From NCBI GenBank assembly GCA_042408665.1, contig JBHOQW010000175.1, forward strand, positions 1-64,000: a stretch of DNA of 64,000 nt. Direction: 5' to 3'. The notes beneath the pieces are model-generated. The model worked only from the letters and a program-made list of their open reading frames with translations. It was not told where the DNA came from and made no database searches. The DNA is from CAUJGQ01 sp042408665. GTDB taxonomy: Bacteria > Chloroflexota > Dehalococcoidia > CAUJGQ01. This document shows, one piece after another, positions 25,001 through 31,491 of the stretch (position 1 is its first letter; every line of letters starts with the position of its first letter). Both the position numbers and the translations under genes were made by a program.

Positions 25001-26417
25001 CGACGCGGCCGTGGCGGCGGTGCTGGGCGAGGGCCAGGCGCCGACCGCGGTGCGCCGGGTGCTGACGTTCATCGGCGAGCGGCTGTTGCCCGCCCTGCAG
25101 CGCACCACGGACGAGATCGCCAACGTGTTGCACGCGCTGGACGGCCGCTACGTGCCGCCGGGGCCGAGCGGCGCGCCCACCCGCGGCATGGCGCACGTGC
25201 TCCCCACCGGTCGCAACTTCTACGCCGTGGACCCGCGCACGCTGCCCTCGGTGGCCGCCTGGCAGGTGGGACAGCAGCTCGCCGCCGCCCTCATCGAGCG
25301 TTACCGGCAGGACGAAGGCCGCTACCCGGAGTCAGTGGGTATCTCCATCTGGGGCACGAGCGCCATGCGCACGCACGGCGACGACGTGGCGCAGGTGTTC
25401 GCCCTGCTGGGGGTACGGCCGCGCTGGCAGCCCGAAAACCGGCGCGTGCTCGGCTTGGAGGTGATCCCGCTGGCGGAGCTGGGGCGGCCGCGTATCGACG
25501 TCGTCTGCCGTATCTCCGGCTTCTTCCGCGACGCCTTTCCCTACCTGATCGCGCTGCTCGACGAAGCCGTGCGCACCGTGGCCCACCTGGACGAGCCGCC
25601 GGAGCAGAACTTCGTGCGCAAGCGCTACCTGGAGCGCCGCGCGGCCCTCGAACGCGCGGGGGTAACGTCGGCGGAGGCGGAGCGGCGCGCCCTGTACCGC
25701 GTCTTCGGCTGCAAGCCGGGCACCTACGGCGCCGGTATCCTGCCGCTCATCGACGAGCACAACTGGACCGGCCTGGCCGACTTCGCCGAGGCGTACATCA
25801 ACTGGGGCGGCTACGCCTACACCGGCGCCGAGTACGGGGTGGACGCCCGGTCCGACTTCGAGACGGCGCTGGCCGGCGTGGTGGCCGCCGTCAAGAACCA
25901 GGACAACCGCGAGCACGACATCTTCGATTCGGACGACTACCTCCAGTACCACGGCGGGATGATCGCCACCATCCGCGCCCTCACCGGCCGCATGCCGCGC
26001 CGCTACTTCGGTGACAGCGCCGACCCGGCCCGCACCCGCGTGCGCGATCTAAAAGAAGAAGCGCTGCGCGTGTTCCGGTCGCGCGTCGTGAACCCGAAGT
26101 GGATCGCCGCCATGCGCCGTCACGGCTACAAGGGCGGGCTGGAGCTGGCAGCCACGGTGGACTACCTCTTCGGCTATGACGCCACCGCCAAGGTGGTGGA
26201 CGACTGGATGTACGAGCGGGTAGCCCGCGCCTACGTCCTCGATGAAGAGACGTACGCCTTCCTGCGCCGCTCCAACCCGTGGGCGCTGCGCGACATCGCC
26301 GGACGACTGCTGGAGGCGGCCGATCGCGGCCTGTGGGAGCGGCCGGACGCGGCCCTGCTGGACGCGCTGCGCGGCACCGCGCTGGAGCTGGAAGGTGAGC
26401 TTGAGGACCGGTGCTGA
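22071..26417 (+). CDS. cobN: Ferredoxin-CobN fusion: cobaltochelatase large subunit
   Basis: 1448 residues, longer than standard CobN (about 1250-1300). Residues 1-130 are an added thioredoxin-like [2Fe-2S] domain: VCTGCCCG (C25, C28-C30) and GGCLGPCALANVVML (C65, C69). The CobN/BchH body follows, with LLFYRSHFLSGN, TTMSFAMGG, IVHLGKHGTLEWLPGK, FIINNPGEGAQAKRR and a C-terminal HDIFDSDDYLQYHGGM segment. It inserts Co2+ into hydrogenobyrinic acid a,c-diamide with ATP-using partners; the chelatase I/D protein encoded downstream is the likely partner. Part of the B12-riboswitch unit. The stop TGA is in a dispersed repeat. Confidence 0.95.
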   Translation: MRNLVFRADGKLVNVARKQGQLFVCTGCCCGHTERGHAPVPAELYHNEWERRKLRNRVHLTIGGCLGPCALANVVMLLFDGRALYFHSMNREDLVLVLYDYIEQMLAADTYLPPPPALAPLHFTALTWEARPDGQPIDDRRGARTAGPGGFLFLTHSDTDLLTLARVTPRLPRDFPRVRAYNLLHLKTDADVDALLGAELPEAEVVIVRLLGGRASFAHGLDRLTADAAARGTWLVCLPGTDALDPELTALSNVGVPVAHEAFAYLQFGGADNYEHLLRFLSDHLLATGYGYEPPAEQPRHGLYHPDVPEGTIAAWRARHDLTRPTVGLLFYRSHFLSGNTAFVDELVRAGERAGLNVLPVYAYSLKDTDESDTGAPGPLPAALRYFLDDAGRPCIDVLITTMSFAMGGVSPDGQTASDWATEVLERLDVPVLQAITAGSPRAAWEESLRGLSPLDAAMNVMLPEFDGRILTVPVSFKEETAQWATSGDGAGAPVMRYVADPERCDRLMEIAARLAALRRKPNHEKRVAFVLTNSTARISRIGNAVGLDAPASLVRLLEAMRAHGYRVEGVPATGDELIHALLARCSYDTEFLTETQLAQAAARVPAATYATWFEALPEHNRREMAGKWGPPPGAAYVHDGHIALAGLEFGNVFVALQPPRGYGMDPNAIYHMPDLPPPHYYHALYRWLRDGWGADAIVHLGKHGTLEWLPGKAAGPGPTCYPDQFLADLPLVYPFIINNPGEGAQAKRRTHAVIVDHLTPPMTTAGAYDELAELAQLIDEYYQVEMLDPEKLPLLQRQIWDVIERAHLDADIEAILNRQAGSADHTHSWDPSRTEEGTPITLTEMRGKDLAHLLQEIDGYLCELAGAQIRDGLHVLGVVPEGEQLVDLLAALVRVPNLEVPGMRGALCEHFGLDLDALLAAPAERVSSSPGAGLERLARISGRQLRIQGDVIAALDDTGRRLIAALAERGFSPKAIDAAVAAVLGEGQAPTAVRRVLTFIGERLLPALQRTTDEIANVLHALDGRYVPPGPSGAPTRGMAHVLPTGRNFYAVDPRTLPSVAAWQVGQQLAAALIERYRQDEGRYPESVGISIWGTSAMRTHGDDVAQVFALLGVRPRWQPENRRVLGLEVIPLAELGRPRIDVVCRISGFFRDAFPYLIALLDEAVRTVAHLDEPPEQNFVRKRYLERRAALERAGVTSAEAERRALYRVFGCKPGTYGAGILPLIDEHNWTGLADFAEAYINWGGYAYTGAEYGVDARSDFETALAGVVAAVKNQDNREHDIFDSDDYLQYHGGMIATIRALTGRMPRRYFGDSADPARTRVRDLKEEALRVFRSRVVNPKWIAAMRRHGYKGGLELAATVDYLFGYDATAKVVDDWMYERVARAYVLDEETYAFLRRSNPWALRDIAGRLLEAADRGLWERPDAALLDALRGTALELEGELEDRC

Positions 26418-26560
26418 GCGATGGGTGAGGAGTGAGGGGACAAGCCAGCCCCGGCGGGCCGGGGGCATCCACCCTTCCCTCCGCCCCTCGGCCCCCGGCT
26501 GAAGCACGGGCCCCCTGCCCCCGACAAGCCGGGGGAGCACGGCTGTGAGACGGCGCCTAC
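26412..26560. repeat. Repeat-rich spacer after cobN
   Basis: Starts GTGCTGAGCGATGGGTGAGG at the cobN stop codon, a relative of the sequence at the end of the hydrolase gene (31228-31250). It continues with several G-rich and C-rich inverted pieces (GGCGGGCCGGGGGC, GGCCCCCGGC, AAGCCGGGGG). Confidence 0.55.
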
Positions 26561-26614
26561 CGCGCTCTTGGCACCTGGCGTGCCGCGCTGCGCTGAGGTG
26601 ATACGCTGCGAGCG

Positions 26615-26975
26615 ATGAAGCCGATCCGACTGTCCGCTCACGCGCGGGAGCAGCTCCGCTTTCGGGGCGCGACCGAGGCGGAGGTCATCTAGGCGATCCA
26701 GGCGGCGGTCTGGACCCCCGCGGAGCGCGGACGGCTGGAATGCCGGCAGGACTTTCGCTACGGGCAGATGTGGACGCGCTTTACATCCGCTTTGTGGAAA
26801 CCACCGTGACCACCCAGCACGTAGCGGAAGGGATCGCCATCGACTACACGGCGGACGGCCGTGTGGCGGGGATCGACATCCTGGACGCTCGGCAGCGCTT
26901 CGGCGACCTCGACTGCTGCGGCGGGTAGTGCTGGAGAACATCGCCCTGCACCGAGTGCCGGGCGGCGAGCGCTGA
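26615..26975 (+). pseudogene. Decayed DUF4258-DUF2283 pair
   Basis: The first frame, MKPIRLSAHAREQLRFRGA, matches the start of DUF4258 proteins but hits TAG at 26690 after 25 residues; the frame then continues as AIQAAVWTPAERGRLECRQD up to about 26767. There it joins, out of frame, the body of a DUF2283 protein (DVDALYIRFVE, GIAIDYTADGRVAGIDILDA; open 26740-26928). A second shift near 26910 separates the last piece, VVLENIALHRVPGGER. DUF4258 and DUF2283 genes are usually neighbours with toxin-antitoxin-like behaviour. Here a stop, a deletion fusing the genes and a frameshift have inactivated the pair. Confidence 0.75.
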
Positions 26976-27075
26976 GCGCTGAGCGGTGGGGGTGCGGAAC
27001 GGTGCTGCATGCCGCGCGCCGCGTGCTGCGGGGGAGCGCCCCTGCTCAACACGCCGCACGCGGCGCTGACTCGCC
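26960..27075. repeat. GCGCTGAGCGCTGAGCGG repeat block
   Basis: Tandem GAGCGCTGAGCGCTGAGCGG at the end of the DUF2283 remnant, then GTGCTGCATGCCGCGCGCC and CCGCGTGCTGCGG with partly complementary CTGCTCAACACGCCGCACGCGGC. Same family as the repeats at 12070, 21951 and 31228. Confidence 0.6.
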
Positions 27076-27102
27076 CCTCGTTCCTCGGAAAGGACCAGGC
27101 GC

Positions 27103-29145
27103 ATGCAACGTCCGTTGTTTCCTTTCACCGCCATCGCCGGGCAGGAGCGCATGAAGCTGGCGCTCCTGCTCAACGCCGTGCACCCCGCGCTGGGCGGCGT
27201 CCTGGTGCGCGGCCGCAAGGGCACGGCCAAGTCCACCGCCGTGCGCGCCCTGGCCGCCCTGCTCCCCGAGATCACCGTCGTGCGCGGCTGCCTCTACAAC
27301 TGCGACCCCGACGACCCGGAGCCCTGCGACCAGTGCGCCGCCCGCCGCGCGCGTGGCGAGCCGCTGGAAACGACGCGGCGGCGCATCCCCATGGTCGAGC
27401 TGCCGGTAGGCGCCACCGAAGACCGCGTGATCGGCAGCCTGGACGTAGAGCGGGCCATCCGCACCGGTGAGCGCCACTTCGAGCCCGGGCTCCTCGCCCA
27501 GGCCAACCGCGGCATCCTCTACGTCGATGAGGTGAACCTGCTGCACGACCACCTGGTCGATGTCATCCTCGACGCCGCCGCCATGGGCCGCAATTACGTC
27601 GAGCGTGAGGGCATCTCCGTCTCGCACCCGGCGCGCTTCATCCTGGTGGGCACCATGAACCCGGAGGAGGGTGAACTGCGGCCGCAACTGCTGGACCGAT
27701 TCGCCCTGGCCGTGGACGTGGAGGGGCTGCGCGACCCGGCCGAGCGCGCCGAGGCGGTGCGGCGCCGCATCGCCTTCGAGAGTGACCCGCACGGCTTCGT
27801 TGCCGCCTGGGCGGCGGCCGAGCGCGCCGAACGGGAGCGCATCGAGCGGGCGCGGGCGCTGCTGCCGCGGGTGCGCGTGCCCGAAGCGATGCTCAGCCTG
27901 ATCACGCACGTGTGCGCGGCCTTCGAGGTGGACGGGCTGCGGGCGGACCTGGCCATGTACAAGGCGGCGCGGGCCATCGCCGCCCTCGCCGGCCGCGACG
28001 CGGTCACCGAGGACGATGTGCGTACCGCCGCCGAGCTGGCCCTCCCGCACCGGCGCCGGCGGCAGCCGTTCGAGCAGCCAGGGCTGGACCCGGAGCAGCT
28101 CGAACGCGCCATCGCCGAGCACCGCTCCCGGTCGCCGACGGGGGACAGGTGGCCGCCGGAGGACGATGAGCCGCCCGAGCCACCGCAGCCACCCGATACG
28201 GGGCCGGACGGGCCTGGCACTTCGGCACAGCGGGGATCACCCGCCGCGCAGCCGCCCCTTGGACCGGTCCACCCGTCGCCGCCCGCGTCGCCGACCGGCC
28301 CGCTCCCCACGATCCAGCTCCAGGCGCGGCGCCGCCGTGCTCATCCATCGCGCGCCGCCGGTCGGGCCCCCGGCTTGCAGGGGCGGGCCCCGCGCGGTCC
28401 GGCGCGGGGGCGCGTGCTCCCTGTCCGCCCAGGGGAACCCATCTCGCTCACCGCCACCATTCGCGCGGCGGCGCCGCACCAGCCCGCCCGCCGCGCGGCC
28501 GTGTCGCCGTTTGAGAGAGACGGGCGCCCGTTCCTGCTCCTCGAGCCGCGCGACCTGCACCGACGCGAGCGACACGACCGGGCCCGCCGCCTCGTGCTCA
28601 TCGTGCTCGATGCCAGCGGCTCCATGGGCGCCCAGGAGCGCATGGCCGCCACCAAAGGCGCCGTGCTCGCGCTGCTCCTGGACGCCTATCGGCGGCGCGA
28701 CCGCGTGGCCCTGATCGTGTTCCGCGGCGCGGACGCCGAGCTGGTGCTGCCCCCCACCAACTCCGCCGACCTGGCCGAGCAACGCCTGCGCACCCTGCCC
28801 ACCGGCGGCCGCACCCCCTTGGCCGCCGCGCTCGTGCGCTGCGAGGAGACGCTCCGGCGGGCCTGCGCGGGCGAGCCGGTGGAGCCGCTGATCGTGCTCG
28901 TGTCCGACGTGCGGCCCAACGTCGCCCCCGCCAGGGGCGACCCCTGGCGGGCCGCACTGGCAGCCGCCGAGCGCCTGCGCGCCGCCGGCTATGAGGGTGT
29001 GGTGATCGACACCGAACCGCCGCGCAACGCCCTGGGCCTCGGGCCACGCCTGGCGAAGGCGCTCGGCGCCCAGTACATCAAACTCGAACGGGCCACCGCC
29101 GCGACCATCACCCGCTTCATCGACGGCGAACGCGCGGCCGGCTGA
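27103..29145 (+). CDS. Single-chain BchI/BchD-type AAA+ chelatase subunit
   Basis: 680 residues. N-terminal AAA+ domain (1-340) like ChlI/BchI: FTAIAGQERMKLALLL, Walker A RGRKGTAKST (36-45), CLYNCDPDDPEPCDQC, ILYVDEVNLL and GTMNPEEGELRPQLLDRF. A Pro-rich, disordered linker (about 345-460) leads to a BchD-like VWA domain with MIDAS motif VLDASGSMG near residue 503. I and D are separate proteins in chlorophyll synthesis; this fused form accompanies CobN in many bacteria that lack CobS/CobT. No photosynthesis gene is nearby, so cobalt insertion is the likely role. It lies 685 bp after cobN, beyond the pseudogene. Confidence 0.9.
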   Translation: MQRPLFPFTAIAGQERMKLALLLNAVHPALGGVLVRGRKGTAKSTAVRALAALLPEITVVRGCLYNCDPDDPEPCDQCAARRARGEPLETTRRRIPMVELPVGATEDRVIGSLDVERAIRTGERHFEPGLLAQANRGILYVDEVNLLHDHLVDVILDAAAMGRNYVEREGISVSHPARFILVGTMNPEEGELRPQLLDRFALAVDVEGLRDPAERAEAVRRRIAFESDPHGFVAAWAAAERAERERIERARALLPRVRVPEAMLSLITHVCAAFEVDGLRADLAMYKAARAIAALAGRDAVTEDDVRTAAELALPHRRRRQPFEQPGLDPEQLERAIAEHRSRSPTGDRWPPEDDEPPEPPQPPDTGPDGPGTSAQRGSPAAQPPLGPVHPSPPASPTGPLPTIQLQARRRRAHPSRAAGRAPGLQGRAPRGPARGRVLPVRPGEPISLTATIRAAAPHQPARRAAVSPFERDGRPFLLLEPRDLHRRERHDRARRLVLIVLDASGSMGAQERMAATKGAVLALLLDAYRRRDRVALIVFRGADAELVLPPTNSADLAEQRLRTLPTGGRTPLAAALVRCEETLRRACAGEPVEPLIVLVSDVRPNVAPARGDPWRAALAAAERLRAAGYEGVVIDTEPPRNALGLGPRLAKALGAQYIKLERATAATITRFIDGERAAG

Positions 29146-29161
29146 GCCGGTCGCGACCGGC
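29146..29161. promoter_or_regulatory. 16-bp perfect palindrome at the end of the chelatase gene
   Basis: GCCGGTCGCGACCGGC begins right after the TGA stop and ends three bases before the -35 of the next promoter. Either a terminator stem without T-run or an operator for the hydrolase gene. Confidence 0.45.
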
Positions 29162-29163
29162 GG

Positions 29164-29192
29164 TTGACACCGCTGGGGCCGGCGCGTAGCTT
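29164..29192 (+). promoter_or_regulatory. Promoter of the alpha/beta hydrolase gene
   Basis: Perfect -35 TTGACA (29164-29169), 17-bp spacer, -10 TAGCTT (29187-29192). Start of transcription would be about 29199, 37 bp before the ATG. Confidence 0.65.
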
Positions 29193-29235
29193 CCCCTCAG
29201 TCCGGCCAACACGCCGGCCCTGGGGAGAGTGCCGC

Positions 29236-31239
29236 ATGTCCGTCACCCACCTTGAGATCCGCTCCCGCACGCTCCTGGCCGACGGCGCCCCGTTCGGTGC
29301 CGTCGGGCCGTACGAACGCCTGGACGGGATCGTGCACTTCGCCGTCGATCCAGCCCATCCCGCCAACGCCGACATCGTGGACCTGGACCTGGCGGAGCGG
29401 GATGCGACGAGGCGCGTCCACTTCTCCGCCGACTTCTGCCTGGTGCAGCCCGTGGACCCAGCGCGCGGCTCCGGCCGCCTGCTCCTGGACGTGGTCAACC
29501 GCGGGCGCAAAACCGTGCTCACCCAGTTCAACCGCGCACCGCGCGAGCCGGTGCCGACACCGCGCATCGACCCCGGCGACGGCTTCTTGATGGAACGCGG
29601 CTGGACCATCGCCTGGTGCGGCTGGCAGTGGGACGTGATCCGCAGCCCGGCACTGATGGGCCTAGCGGCGCCGCGCGCCCTGCGGGACGGGCGGCCCATC
29701 CCCGGGCAGGTGCGGGTGGAGTTCCAGCCCAACGCGCCGGTGGCCGACCACCTGCTGGCCGATCGCGTCCACCACCCCTACCCGGCCGCCGACCCGGACG
29801 AAGCGGACGCGGTGCTCACGGTGCGCGACTGGTGGGACGGGCCACGCACGGTCATCCCGCGCGACACCTGGCGCTTCGCACGCGACGAGGGCGGGCGCCC
29901 GGTACCCGACCCGACGCGGGTGTGGCTGCCCGGCGGCTTTGAGCCGGGGCGTATCTACGAGGTGATCTACACCACCAGCGACTGCCCGCTGGCCGGCGCC
30001 GGCCTGCTGGCCGTGCGCGACTGCGCCGCCTTCCTGCGCTCCGCCGACGCCGCGGCCGGCAATCCCTGCGCCGGGCGGATCGGCCGCGTGTACGGCTTCG
30101 GGGCCTCGCAGAGCGGGCGTTTCCTCCGCCACTTCCTCTACTTGGGCCTCAACCTTGACGAGGAAGGACGGCAGGTGTTCGACGGCCTGCTCGTGCACAT
30201 CGCCGGGGCGCGACGGGGCGAGTTCAACCATCGCTACGCGCAGCCCTCCGTGCAGTACGCCTTCGGCTTCGGCCACCTGCCGCCATTTGCGGCCGATGAG
30301 CTGACCGACCCGCTCACCGGCACGACCGACGGGCTGCTCCGCCGCCAGCGCGCCCTGGGCGGGGTGCCGCGCATCATCGCCACCAACACCGCCGCTGAGT
30401 ACTGGCGCGGCGACGGTGCCCTCCTGCACGTGGACCCGGCGGGGGAGCGCGACATCGAGCCGCCGCCCGAAATGCGGGTCTACCACCTGGCGGGCACGCA
30501 GCATGTCTCCGGCAGCCTGCCGCTCACCGATCTGAGCCCGCTGGATGGCGCTCGCGGCGCCCACCCCTTCAACGTGCTGGACTTCTCCCCCCTGATGCGC
30601 GCGGCACTCACGAACCTGGACCGGTGGGTGACGGCCGGCGAGGAGCCTCCGCCTAGCGTCTTCCCGCGTCTGGCCGACGGCACGGCCGTGCCGCCGGAGC
30701 GGGTGATCGACCGGTTCCGCGCCGTGCCCGGCGCGCATCTGCCCGACCCCGCCCGCCTGCGCCCGGTGCCGCGCCTCGACCTCGGTCCGGAGGCCGAACG
30801 TGGTATCGGCCGTTATCCACCGCGCCTCGGCCCACTGTACCCGATGTACGTCGCGGCCGTAGATGAGGACCTGAACGAAGTGGGCGGCATCCGCCTGCCC
30901 GACCTCACCGTGCCGGTGGCGACGTACACGGGCTGGAACCCACGCCACCCCCTCACCGGCGGCGCGGGCCAGATCATCTCCATGCTCGGCTCCACCCTGC
31001 CGTTCCCGCCCACTGCCACAGAGCGCACCGCCCGCGGCGACCCGCGGCCCAGCATCGCGGAGCGCTACCCGAACCGTGAGAGCTACCTGCAACGGGTGCG
31101 GGCGGCGGCCGAGGCGCTGGCCGCTCAGCGCTACGTCCTGACGGAGGATGTGGACCTCCTCCTCCGGCTAGCCGGGGAGCGGTACGACGCCTTCGCCGCC
31201 ACGCCGCGCGCAGCGGGCGCGCTACGCGCGGAGCGATGA
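29236..31239 (+). CDS. Large alpha/beta hydrolase-domain protein
   Basis: 667 residues from the ATG at 29236 after GGGGAGAG. The order of motifs (FGAVGPYERLDGIVHFAVDP, IVDLDLAERDA, SADFCLVQPVDPARGSGRLL) is that of the alpha/beta hydrolase family seen as 'alpha/beta hydrolase domain-containing protein' (Abhydrolase_10). The nucleophile region is YGFGASQSGRFLRHFLY near residue 290 with Ser in GASQSG. No signal peptide was seen. Substrate unknown. It has its own promoter and is not clearly part of the B12 unit. Confidence 0.8.
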   Translation: MSVTHLEIRSRTLLADGAPFGAVGPYERLDGIVHFAVDPAHPANADIVDLDLAERDATRRVHFSADFCLVQPVDPARGSGRLLLDVVNRGRKTVLTQFNRAPREPVPTPRIDPGDGFLMERGWTIAWCGWQWDVIRSPALMGLAAPRALRDGRPIPGQVRVEFQPNAPVADHLLADRVHHPYPAADPDEADAVLTVRDWWDGPRTVIPRDTWRFARDEGGRPVPDPTRVWLPGGFEPGRIYEVIYTTSDCPLAGAGLLAVRDCAAFLRSADAAAGNPCAGRIGRVYGFGASQSGRFLRHFLYLGLNLDEEGRQVFDGLLVHIAGARRGEFNHRYAQPSVQYAFGFGHLPPFAADELTDPLTGTTDGLLRRQRALGGVPRIIATNTAAEYWRGDGALLHVDPAGERDIEPPPEMRVYHLAGTQHVSGSLPLTDLSPLDGARGAHPFNVLDFSPLMRAALTNLDRWVTAGEEPPPSVFPRLADGTAVPPERVIDRFRAVPGAHLPDPARLRPVPRLDLGPEAERGIGRYPPRLGPLYPMYVAAVDEDLNEVGGIRLPDLTVPVATYTGWNPRHPLTGGAGQIISMLGSTLPFPPTATERTARGDPRPSIAERYPNRESYLQRVRAAAEALAAQRYVLTEDVDLLLRLAGERYDAFAATPRAAGALRAER

Positions 31240-31385
31240 GTGAGGGACCGGCCCTCACCCCGCACAGGGAGTGCTGCGTGGTGGACCGTGTTCTTCTTGC
31301 CCTTCACGCAGCACCGAGCACTCCCCTGTGTGACCGGCACAGTCCATGTGTTGCCTGCTCAGCGCCGGTTACACGTCACACATCG
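31228..31385. repeat. Hairpin-forming intergenic repeat after the hydrolase gene
   Basis: GAGCGATGAGTGAGGGACCGG spans the hydrolase stop. CACAGGGAGTGCTGCGTGG then faces CACGCAGCACCGAGCACTCC-CCTGTGTG, giving an imperfect stem of about 20-30 bases with a loop of about 25. It shares GACCGGCCCTCACCCCGC with the cluster at 12105. The remainder up to 31491 shows no gene. Confidence 0.7.
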
Positions 31386-31491
31386 GCCTGGCCGGCCTCG
31401 GCCTTGCTGTCGAAACGGCAGGCTGCCCTCCCGCGCATCGCTCTACCCGCTCGGGTGGGCGGGGCCCGCATCCCGGCCTTTGCCTGCCCGC

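Noticed and set aside
22923..25196. Long open frame (757 codons) on the minus strand across cobN
   Set aside because: It is antisense to a well-conserved enzyme, has a His/Gln/Arg-rich composition typical of GC-rich shadows, and matches no family.
27103..29145. Magnesium chelatase for chlorophyll synthesis
   Set aside because: No BchH, BchM or other pigment gene is near; the neighbours are cobalt and cobalamin genes.
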